A program made the position numbers and the translations under genes. This document shows positions 9,902 to 18,388 of a stretch of DNA of 23,593 nucleotides, piece after piece (the stretch's first letter is position 1; each line of letters opens with the position of its first letter). This DNA is from Chlamydomonas sphaeroides (taxonomy: Eukaryota; Chlorophyta; Chlorophyceae; Chlamydomonadales; Chlamydomonadaceae): the NCBI GenBank assembly GCA_001662425.1, contig BDDC01000995.1, forward strand, positions 12,709 to 36,301, in the 5' to 3' direction. The notes under the pieces are model-generated. The model did not search any database. It worked only from the letters and a program-made list of their open reading frames with translations, and was not told the origin of the DNA.

Positions 9902-11731
9902 TGATCCCATGCACAACCTTTCTACAAGCAGGCCACGGCGCACGCAGGGGTTGGTTGACGTCCAGGCAGCCGTCTTGCGGCCCGGGGGGCACGAACCTGA
10001 CCACCATGGCCACGAGGAGGGCAGCAGGGGAGTGCGGTACCCTGCCGTGTCCCATGCCCCATGCCCCGTGTCCGTGACCGTCAGCGTGCAGCAGGTTGCT
10101 GCAACCGGGGAGTGCGGCCCTGCCAGGCTCCAGGTCCCATGTCGAAAACGCATGCCCGGCAGTCTGCACCGCACGGCGCCCCAAGCGGGCCCCTTCCCTG
10201 GCCCAGGCGCCCCGCACAACCCTGTCGATGCTAGAACGGTCCGCGGATGTCCGATGTGTCATGATCGCCGAGGTCAGTTTGAGTTGCGTGCGGGCGCACC
10301 CCCGACCCAGGACCGCCAAGGAGGGGCCAGCGCCCATGCGTCGCCTCCTGGCCCCGCTTGCCGGGGGCTCCTGCGATGCCCGCGCAACCGAGGAGGTTTG
10401 CCGCGGGCCGGCGGGCCTCCTGCTCCGGGCCGACGGCGCGGCTCCACCTCCCAACCACCCATTCCCCGCCCTCCGACCAGCAATCCGACGGACCCCGGGT
10501 ACCGCCCGAGTCCAAACACGGGCGCGGCCCGACGCGCTACCTGCCGCCGTGAGGCCTGCCGTGACCGGCATGCCGTGACCGGCCGCTCGGCTGGGTTGTC
10601 ACTGCCAACTCAACTACGCCACCGCCAGCCCGGCAGCCGCCATAATGGAGCACTGCCAAGCCAGCAATGCCGCCTGCAAAGCAGCGCACCGGCACCGGCG
10701 GTTGGCGCACAGGCACTCCTGGCTTCCAGCTGGCTTCCAGGTTCGGGTTCTCGACTTCGTATATTTTTACAGCACCTCACAGCAGGTACGGCCTCGTCGC
10801 CCCATGGCCGCCATGCGACTGCCGCCATGCCTTGCGCCCGCCGCCAGCGCCGCAGCTGTTGTCGTTCTTGTTGCACTGCCCGACCCCAACGACAACAGCC
10901 GCGTGATGCCTAGCGTCGCCAACGTTGCCCCTGGCCCTGGCCCTGCGCACGCGCACGCGCGCAAAGCCGACGCAGCCAAGCACTGTCTCCAGGCCGGCGC
11001 GCCTCGGGGCCAGCATGCCCGCGCCCCAGCCCTCGTCACCGCGTCTCCGTGCGCGCCTCAACGTGCTACCCTCTGTGCGCACTGCACCCATGTGTAGTAA
11101 TCACCCAGCGCTAAAAGGCCCAGCGGTAGACAGCAACCGGCGCGCCTTGTCTAGATGAAGTTCCATCTTGCCCGGCACCTCCTCGCCCCGCATTGTCTTA
11201 TTCCGGCAGCAGCTAACCACACGCCACACAACACAAGCCGCCGCCCATGCCTTCCGCGATTGGGCGGCCCCACGATTGCGACCCACCCACGAACTGTACG
11301 GCTGGTGATGTACGGCCCTCGCCTAGTTAGTGCGCATGCTGCGTGCGTGTGTGAGTCCAATGCGTACCCTGCCTGCGTGTTTCTTCCTTCACATCTCCTC
11401 GACACCAACACAACCTATGCCAGCACCACGAAACCGCTGGCCGCCAACAACGCACTATTTCTTCGTCTTCGCATACCCGTCCAAGTCGTCATGGCCAAGC
11501 CCCCACAGCCCGACGTGGTCGCCCATCAAGATGCGGCCTCCGGCAGCGACACGGCCGATGCTGCGCCGAGCCGGCCGGCCGACGCGATGCCTTGAGCACC
11601 AGCGCCGCTGCCGCCGCCGCTGTTCGCGGGTGACCGCCTAAGGTGCCAGTGCTCGTCGGGAGACTGGTGTACGGCACCACTGCCGCCGCTGCCTGAACGC
11701 CCCCGCTGCCGCTCAGGTCGCCACCGCGGCC
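9902..11731. other. No recognisable gene; likely 3' flank of the minus-strand gene
   Basis: A 352-codon frame runs on the plus strand to 10913, rich in Arg, Pro and Ala, with equally long overlapping frames on the minus strand, so I treat it as chance. A plus-strand frame with a good start context at 11491 (MAKPPQPDVV) ends at 11595 after 34 codons and has no visible continuation. The part nearest 11731 should hold the 3' untranslated region of the oxidoreductase gene. No clear poly(A) signal was seen on the minus strand. Confidence 0.45.
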
Positions 11732-14700
11732 CTACTGCGCGGTCGCCTTGACGGCGGCGGCCGTGACGCCACCGCTGGCACCAGCCTCGGCACCCCCGCC
11801 GACCGCCAGCGGTGGCTGGTCGTCCAGATCCGCGCCGTACCTGTGTACGACATGAGTACGGCATGCACGAGCGCGGGGCATGCAGGTGGAGTGTTAAGCT
11901 AATCCGCATGCGCGCGAAGGCGGGGCCCTTCAACCCCACAGGAGCGGGCGCGTCGCGCCGCGACGGACCACGTCACCGATGCACGCGTTGATACTGTCAC
12001 ACATGAATTGTAATCTAGCAACGCGACAGTGTCTTACCTGCGCATGAAGGCGCGGTCGATGGCGTCCTTCCACTCCCACAGCAGCGGCCCCACGAGCCCC
12101 GCCACCGCGCCGCCGCCGCCGTTGAGCAGCCAGCCCAGCGGCCACTCGGGGCCGTCGCCCGAGTCGGCGCCCGAGGGCGACGAGCTGATGGGCGAAGACA
12201 GCGAGCCGGTGCGCGAGGCCACGGCAAAGCGGTCGCCTGCGGGGGAGGCAGGGCGAGCGGGTCAGCGGCAGGGGGTGCATGCGTTGCCGACATGCCGACA
12301 TGCCTGGCGGGCTAGGCAAGCAATGCGCTTTGGGACGAGGCCACCCGCGCCGGTGCGGGTTTGCTTCTGGCAGCACACCGCTGCGAACCGCCGGCGCAGT
12401 CCCGCGGGCTGCCCGCTCGCTGGCTGCGACAGGCACGCTGGGAGGTGAGCGCCACGGCCGTGCCGTGGCTACTTCACAACACTACAGCGTCACAGCGGCT
12501 ATGACATATGCAAGACCGTCAGCATGATCATGCTGGCTGTGGCACCCACCCAGCGAGATGAGCGCCATGGCCGTGTCCTGGCGGGCGAGGGACCGAGCAG
12601 GGGCCACGGCAGCCGGGTCACGGCGGAGGGTTGGGAGCCATCATGCCGACCTGCCCCAACCTTGGGCTTGGCCTAGCTGGCGTAGCACCTCGGTCCGGGC
12701 CCCAGAGGTCAGCACGCACGATCAGCCGCAACGGCACGCTGCCCTTCTGACGGACGCTACCCAAGCTCGGCCTGCCATGTGCAGAGACCCGATCCCAGCC
12801 CAAGCGCCCTATGCGGACGGGCCACAGAGGCACGCCCGCACGAGCCTCACAACGGCACGGCACGGCACGCTGAGCTTGTGACTGACCCGGCCCAAGCGCA
12901 GCGACCCGGTCCCAGGCCCCCAAGGCGCTCACGGGGCAAGAGGAGCGGGCAAGCGCCCTGTGTGCGCGCCCCCAGCTGAATGCGGGCCACAGCCTGCTTT
13001 GGACCTCCCTTTGCACCTCCCTTTGCACCTCCCTGCCACGCCCGCCCCGGCCCACCTGTGGCACGAAGGGGCTGGGCGGCCGGCCGGCCAGGAAGGCCAT
13101 GAGGTTGGACGCCAGGGGCGGGCCCTGTTGGGGACGGGGGGAGCAGGGTAAGAGGAAGGGTGAACGTGTGTGTATGGCCGGCACGCATGCCCTTGCTGCC
13201 AAACCTCACACCCCTCCCGCGCACCAACCCTGCGCCCGCCCCCCCCGCCCATCCCCGACGCACTCTCCCGCCGCGCGACGTAGGGCCTTGAGCCCTCCTC
13301 ACACGAACCCTAGCCCAAGCCGGCCCCTCCCCCGCCCCGCCTCTGCCCCCACCGCCCCACCTGGCGCACGGCGTACACGCCCGCCTTGGGCCGCGGGTGG
13401 GCGGTGCAGGTGGCCACATCGCCCGCGGCAAACACCTGGTGGTGGTGGTAGTGGTGGTGGTGGGGGAATGAAGGGTAAGGCACGGGGAGCCGTGAGCTTG
13501 GGTTCGTGCCAGCCCAACGTCGCCCCTCGCCTTCCCCTCCACCTCCCGGACCCACCTCCTGGGGCCCGCCCTCGCACTGCAGCGTGGGGCTGATGGCCAG
13601 GAAGCCGCCGTCGGCTGCGGAGGAGGAGTACCGGGGGTTTGGGGACACACGCGTCACGCACACTTGCATCGAGTATCACACAAGGTATATGAGGTATGAA
13701 CTGTTTGTCAGCAGTAGGCTGGTGTGGTCGATGATGCAAGAGGGGCCCTGTGGCCAGGAAGCCGCCGTCGGCTGCGGCAGACGACGGGGCGGGCGCACTC
13801 GGGTCACACCGGGAGGCTCCGGCGGTTGCGAGGGGCAAGGGACGGGGGTTGCTCCGGCTTGCTGCACGGTGGGGTGCTCCGGCTTGCTGCACGGTGGGGT
13901 GCTCCGGCTTGCTGCACGGTGGGGTGCTCCGGCTTGCTACACGGTGGGGTGCTCCGGCTTCCGGCTTGCTGCACGGTGGGGTGCTCCAGCTTGCTGCACG
14001 GTGGGGTGCCCCGGCTTGCTGCACGGTGGGGTGCCCAGCGCAGCCCCGCGGGCAGGCCCGTGTCGCCCAGCCCCGCGGGCAGTGCACCAGGGAGGCAACC
14101 ATACGGAACAGTCGCTGTGTACTTATGTATATATATGTGTGTGTGGCGCGTTCATATAGCAGCGCACCCTTGGGCAGGCTCGTGCTGTCCAGCCAGGCGG
14201 GCGGGCTGGCGGCGGTGCACCAGAGGCAGGCCTCGAAGGGCCGCACTGCGCCGCTGGCCATCGTCAGCTCGCCGGGGGAGACGCTGGGGGGAGGGGGAGG
14301 GGTGAACAAGCGGGAGGGAGCGTGTGTGTACGGGCGGTGCCGGTGCGTGTGTGCCTTTGTGCCTGGGGTAGTGGTTGGGAGAGGCACTCGGCCTGCCGCC
14401 AGTGTTCCCTCACCAGCCCGCCCCGCTCTCCACCAGCCCAATGCGCAGAAATCGACATGTGCCTGCCACCCCCCCAACACACACTCACAAACACGGGTGG
14501 GCCACAATTGCTTTCAAGGCGGCGCTGGGCTTCCCTACCCGCACGGGTGCATCTAAACGCATCCCTACTTCCTACGCACGACCAGCGCGTGACCAACCCG
14601 GGGCGCGACGCGTACGGGGTGGTACTCTGTTTCGGCCCTAAAAGTTGAACACACGCGCCCCCTTCCCCTCCCCCCTGCTCACCCCGCCACCCCGTCGCCC

Positions 14701-17528
14701 TCCACCACCTCCACGCCGCGCTCCTGCAGCAGCCGCCGCACCAGCTTGCGCACGTGGGGCGGGTGGCCGGGCAGCAGGCCGCCGCGGGTCACGATGCTGC
14801 GGAGTAGGGGGCCCGGGTGAGGGGGTGATGCTCCAGGGTTTCGACACGGACGGCCGCACGCGCGAAAGGCGGCGTGGCAGCCGGGCCCCGCGGGCCAAGA
14901 TGCTGCATGCGGAGGGCGGAAGGGACGTTGCCGCCACCCATCCCTGCGCCACCACACGCATACATACGCACCTGACCGCCGCCGTGGTCACGTCAGCGGG
15001 CCAGCCAGCGCGGCGCCGCTCGTCCTGCGGCGTAGTGAGGTGTGCGCAGGCGGGGGCGCAGGCAGGCTGGGGGTGGGCTGGGCGCGTGTGGCGTCATGCA
15101 GGGCGGGCCGGGCGGGTGCCGCGCTTGGTTGAGGTGAGGTCTGCGTAGCTACGGAGCCACACGAGCAGCGGCTGTGCGGGGGCTCGCGCGGTGACGCGGC
15201 CATGGGGTCCGTGCGGCGGGTGGAGGGCGAGGGTCGGGTGGCCCGTGCACGATGTGCACGGATCCAAACGCCCGACCACACACGCCCGGTGCTGCGTACC
15301 TCGAGGCGGTGCCGCACCGCCGCGGCCAGCTCCACACCGCCGGCGCCGCCGCCGACCACCACCACCTGCAGCACCGGCTTGCCGCCGCCGCCGCCGCCGC
15401 CGCCTCCTACCGCGGCGCTGCGCTTCGCCATGGCCGCCGCGGCCACTCGCCTGCAGCACACATACGCAATATGCAGGTTCTGTTCTACCTAACACTGGAA
15501 TACACAAGATGCAGGGGGAATGATACTCTCTTGTGTTGCATATCAATGGACACATATGTTAAGGGCGAGCACGCCCCTCAAGACGAGATGGGGCACAGCG
15601 GAGCGCTGGACGAGGACCACCATCGCCCTGTTTACCATCGGTGTATGGCTGCGCCGTACGGTTGGCGTACCTGTACTTCTCCAGCAGCTGCTCGTACCGC
15701 GGCACAAAGCTGCGCGCACACAGAGGGCCCAATGGGAAGCGGCACGGCCGCCGTCAGGGCAGGGTGCCCGACCATGCCGGGGGCGCCATGCGGACTGCCC
15801 TGGGCGCAGCCACCTACATGGACGCGGGAACGTACCCACGCGACATGGCTCATCTACCATGCCTATGCCTACTACGACTGCAAGGACAATGCCTGCAATG
15901 CCTATGGCAAGCCGATGCGGTTACATGCGCCTAGCTTGCCACGGCTGCCTACGCACCCGTCGATGGGCTTGACGGGCGTGGTGAGCCTCTCCTTGCCCGC
16001 CACGCCGCCGCTGCCGGGCGCGATGCCGATGTTGATTGACAGCGCGTCGTACGCCAGAGAGCTGGGGCCGGCGGCGGCCGCAGCCGGCGCCGGCGGCGGC
16101 ATGGCCGAGGAGGAGTCGATGGTGACGTGGCGTGCCTGCGAGGGCCGCGGCCCCGGGCCAGGTGCATCTTAGTCGATAGTGTCGACACATAGATAGGATC
16201 AATACAAGCTAGCCGCCCATGTGCACGCCGAAGCGTCGATGGTGACGTGGCGCGGCTGCGAGCTCGGTGCGGCGCAGCGAGGTGCTAGGGCCAGTCGCCC
16301 CAGGTGGCTAGCCGCACATGTACATCCGTTGCAGAGGTACATCGGACACACATATGCGTACCGCAGCTATACACCACTGTACCGCCCGATGTACGACACC
16401 CCGGCGGGCGTAACCCGGCCCCAGCCCTAGCCCCCCGGCCCCGCCTGTGCGTCCACGCCCGTGGCCTCAGCCAGCAGCAGCTCGGCCCCCGCGTAGTCGG
16501 CCAGCCGCGCCAGGTCGATGTGGCAGTCGGCGTAATTGTAGTAGCCCGCGGCCCACCCGGGCAGCATGCCGCTGGTGTTGGGGTGGAGGGGTATGGTGCA
16601 GAAAGGGTTGCTTGGCGCGAGGGCAGGTGGGCAGCGCGGGGTTGCTTGGCGCGAGGGCAGGTGGTCAGTGCGGCGGAAGCGAGGTGCGCCGTCGGCCACG
16701 TGTCATGAAGTGCCCATGCCCACACGGCCGCAAGCGCCGTTCGCGTACCTGTACGGCGTGTACCGCACCCGGCTGACCATGGTCACCTTGACGCCGTCGG
16801 CCGTGTACGGCACGGGCTTGGCGGCGCCGCCGCCGCCCGGGGCGGCGGCGCCGCTGGGCTTGGCGGCGGCGGTGCTGGGGCTGGGCACGACGGCCGGCGG
16901 CGGTGCGGCTCTACGCGCTACGCCAAAGGCCCGCAGCACCTCCACATGGCTGTGGCCGCCGCCCAGGAGGACGAGGTCCTGGGGACGGGGGAGATGCAGG
17001 GGAAAGCGGAGGGGATGGGTGCTTGGGTTCGTGTCGGTGATAGGGGGTGCGATTTTGGGGCGGGGAGGGGGGGGGCGAGGGCAGCCGCCGGCCGGAAGGA
17101 CTGGGGTCCAGACGGGTGTGGGTGGGCGGGAGGCGATGGGGTACGTTGGCAAGGTTCGTGAGGGGGAAAAGGCGGGGGCGGGGGGAAGGGGCGAGGGACC
17201 AGGCCCGGATGCATGACGCAGGGGCAGAGAACGGTCACGGAGGCTGGAGGGATGGATACGGTCATGTAGAGGGTTGGGGCAAGAACGCAAGATCGAGCGC
17301 TCAGGTATGGGGCGGTGCAGAGGGGTGGGGGGTGGATGGGTCTAGCTTTAACCCGGCCCGTGTAGTTATTGACGCGCTGCGTATGTGCGACTCTCAAACG
17401 GCGGCTTGGATGCCAGTCGCAGAACTTAGCGTGGTCAACTCCCACGTCAGCAATCTGGGGAAGCTGTGCCGGCGACCCGCACCTAGCCAGCGATACCAGC
17501 TCCTGGCTCGCACCTTGATAGGCGCCAT
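11732..17528 (-). CDS. SelD-N-terminal-type FAD/NAD(P) oxidoreductase, 15 exons, 520 aa
   Basis: Exons in transcript order: 17528-17514, 16978-16749, 16571-16445, 16135-15957, 15709-15671, 15450-15300, 15024-14972, 14796-14683, 14283-14168, 13614-13556, 13435-13361, 13124-13056, 12577-12550, 12236-12038, 11840-11732. They sum to 1563 nt and all 14 junctions keep frame. The product matches the pyridine nucleotide-disulfide oxidoreductase family known as the N-terminal partner of SelD (TIGR03169 type), related to type II NADH dehydrogenases. Visible motifs: FAD-binding GGGHSHV (11-17), YSGMLPG (81-87), YDALSINIG, VKPIDG (179-184), NAD(P)-binding GGGAGGVEL (230-238), VFAAGDVA (362-369), PRPKAGVYAVRQGPPL, and a C-terminal WKDAIDRAFM (474-483). 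The natural substrate of this family is not established, so none is assigned. The SelD kinase domain is absent; the protein ends 35 residues after the last junction. Low-complexity inserts sit at about residues 28-66 and 200-221. The start is the first exon MAPIK, which has a strong start context and joins in phase to DLVLLGGGHSHV. The exon 3 donor appears to be GC (CAG|GC). Confidence 0.9.
12550..12577 (-). other. 28-nt microexon 13 of the oxidoreductase gene
   Basis: This exon encodes DTAMALISLG between a CAG acceptor and a GTGGGT donor. It bridges FVPQ (exon 12) to DRFAVASR (exon 14), restoring the conserved stretch in which a Leu-Ile-Ser-x-Gly-Asp-Arg segment follows the Pro-Gln. Frame fits on both sides (phase 0 in, phase 1 out). 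Confidence 0.85.
13001..13043 (-). repeat. Short tandem repeat in intron 12
   Basis: The 13-bp element CCTCCCTTTGCAC is repeated with small variation two to three times just downstream of the exon 12 donor. It has no apparent coding role. Confidence 0.7.
13751..13777 (-). pseudogene. Duplicate of the exon 10 acceptor and 5' end inside intron 9
   Basis: These 27 bases are identical to 13594-13620, which cover the CCGCAG acceptor and first 21 nt of exon 10 (DGGFLA...). The copy lies upstream of the real exon in the transcript, within intron 9. After the identical block the sequence diverges and loses the conserved SPTLQ stretch. It is either a decoy acceptor or the start of an alternative exon; the real exon continues with conserved residues, so this copy is called a partial exon duplicate. 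Confidence 0.75.
13851..14032. repeat. 25-bp minisatellite, seven copies, in intron 9
   Basis: Units start at 13851, 13876, 13901, 13926, 13951, 13983 and 14008. Six are 25 bp; the fifth is 32 bp because of a 7-bp internal duplication (CCGGCTT). Copies differ at one or two bases. They are contiguous, with no unique spacers, so this is a minisatellite, not a CRISPR array. It lies in intron 9 of the oxidoreductase gene and is likely variable in length. Confidence 0.95.
16235..16261 (-). pseudogene. Duplicate of the exon 4 acceptor and 5' end inside intron 3
   Basis: An 18-bp block (16235-16252) repeats 16115-16132 exactly, 120 bp apart. The flanking CTGCGAG (acceptor on the minus strand) is also repeated. 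In the reading frame the copy would give PRHVTID and then run into a stop after about 18 codons, so it cannot replace exon 4 (ARHVTIDSSS...). Nearby, a second imperfect repeat (CTAGCCGC..ATGT) occurs near 16209 and 16308. Confidence 0.7.
16443..16444 (-). other. Probable GC (not GT) splice donor of intron 3
   Basis: Exon 3 ends in GTGGACGCACAG followed by GCGGGG. Using CAG|GC joins VDAQ to ARHVTID in phase 0, which fits the family. The only upstream GT in phase (after ATG at residue 120, GGC|GTGGAC) would delete four residues and is a poor donor match. An in-frame stop follows within ten codons, so exon 3 cannot run on. Confidence 0.6.
16605..16664. repeat. Two 26-bp direct repeats in intron 2
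   Basis: Copies at 16605-16630 and 16639-16664 are identical over 26 bp and spaced 34 bp start to start. They lie in intron 2 of the oxidoreductase gene. Confidence 0.85.
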
Positions 17529-18388
17529 GGTGATGTGTGAAGTTGAGGTGGTCGCTTGGTGGGCAGTGCTAGTTGGCCGTCCCCGACACAGCGTGCGGGA
17601 CGTCGCGGCGCCTGCTTGTTGAAGCCTCGATGCAGCCTTATGATTTATCTATGCAGGTCTACACGTTCAGAGTGTATAGCGGTAGGCCTTTGCCTTCTGT
17701 GCTGTCGACAGGCGACGCAAGCGCGATGCAAGCGACGCTGTACCCAGGTCCCGGAAGCAAGCCAGGCGCGTACGATAGCTGTGGTCTGAAGTTCCTGTGA
17801 GTTGATTACGTGTGTGGTGGTCTTCGTGCCCGGCTGTCAAGCACGGGGTCAAGAAAACCACACGCGGCCGCACCACCGCAATGCCTCCGCCGTCCCCACC
17901 CTGCCCCTGCGGCTGGCCGGCCTCGTGCGTTTTGGAGCCTCCGGAAATAGCTGACCAATTGATACTACCAATCACCATGCTGCGTGCACGCGGGGGCTAC
18001 GGGGGCTTGATACGTTGCGAGTGCGCGAATTGTTTGGGCTATACCACATACTTCTTGCGCGGATGTACCTCTTTGTCACAGACGCGCCAGCGACACTGCC
18101 AGCAACTGCGTGGCGGGACACCAAAGATAGTAAGCTGCCTCTGACACGCAAAGGGATGCAGCATCATGCCCCTGGTGCCGGGAGGGGCCGGCGGGCGGCC
18201 GGAGAGGGCATGGCGTTGTGGTATTTTGACACGGAATCGGGAAGGCCTTCGGAAGCGCACTTCCAGGAGCGTCGCGGCAAATCTCCTTTATAACAAGTGA
18301 CATCAATTGAACGTTATACGCCGCTTCGGTGCATTCCCGCGCCGTGCCGCCACTTCGCGACGGTGTTGCTTAACACACCACAGCGAGG
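17529..18388. promoter_or_regulatory. Divergent intergenic promoter region, 860 bp
   Basis: This spacer separates the start codons of the minus-strand oxidoreductase (17528) and the plus-strand unknown gene (18389). TTTATAAC at about 18287-18294 lies 95 bp before the plus-strand start. On the minus strand AGATAAATCA (17641-17650) lies about 115 bp before its start. Composition is less GC-rich than the exons. A plus-strand frame at 18015-18293 of 92 codons, including WYFDTESGRPSEAHF, has protein-like passages, but I recognise nothing in it; it overlaps the TATA-like motif. Confidence 0.5.

Noticed and set aside
9855..10913. 352-codon plus-strand open frame after the TATA box
   Set aside because: Arg/Pro/Ala-rich with no domain; equally long frames overlap on the other strand. 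Chance is likely at this GC content, though transcription is possible.
11155..11595. 146-codon plus-strand frame, with a good start context at 11491
   Set aside because: No domain or continuation; it lies in the expected 3' untranslated region of the oxidoreductase gene. Left as part of the flank.
11100..11731. Downstream SelD kinase exons for the oxidoreductase
   Set aside because: The last exon ends in an in-frame TAG after a non-conserved tail and no glycine-rich SelD motif is seen further on.
13851..14032. CRISPR-like array
   Set aside because: Repeats are contiguous without unique spacers and lie in a eukaryotic intron.
13299..14507. 402-codon minus-strand open frame
   Set aside because: It passes through introns 8 to 11 and the minisatellite; conserved motifs appear only in the spliced exons, in more than one frame.
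17812..18293. Small plus-strand gene in the divergent spacer
   Set aside because: Two overlapping frames of 110 and 92 codons have no recognisable motif and overlap the TATA-like element of the next gene.
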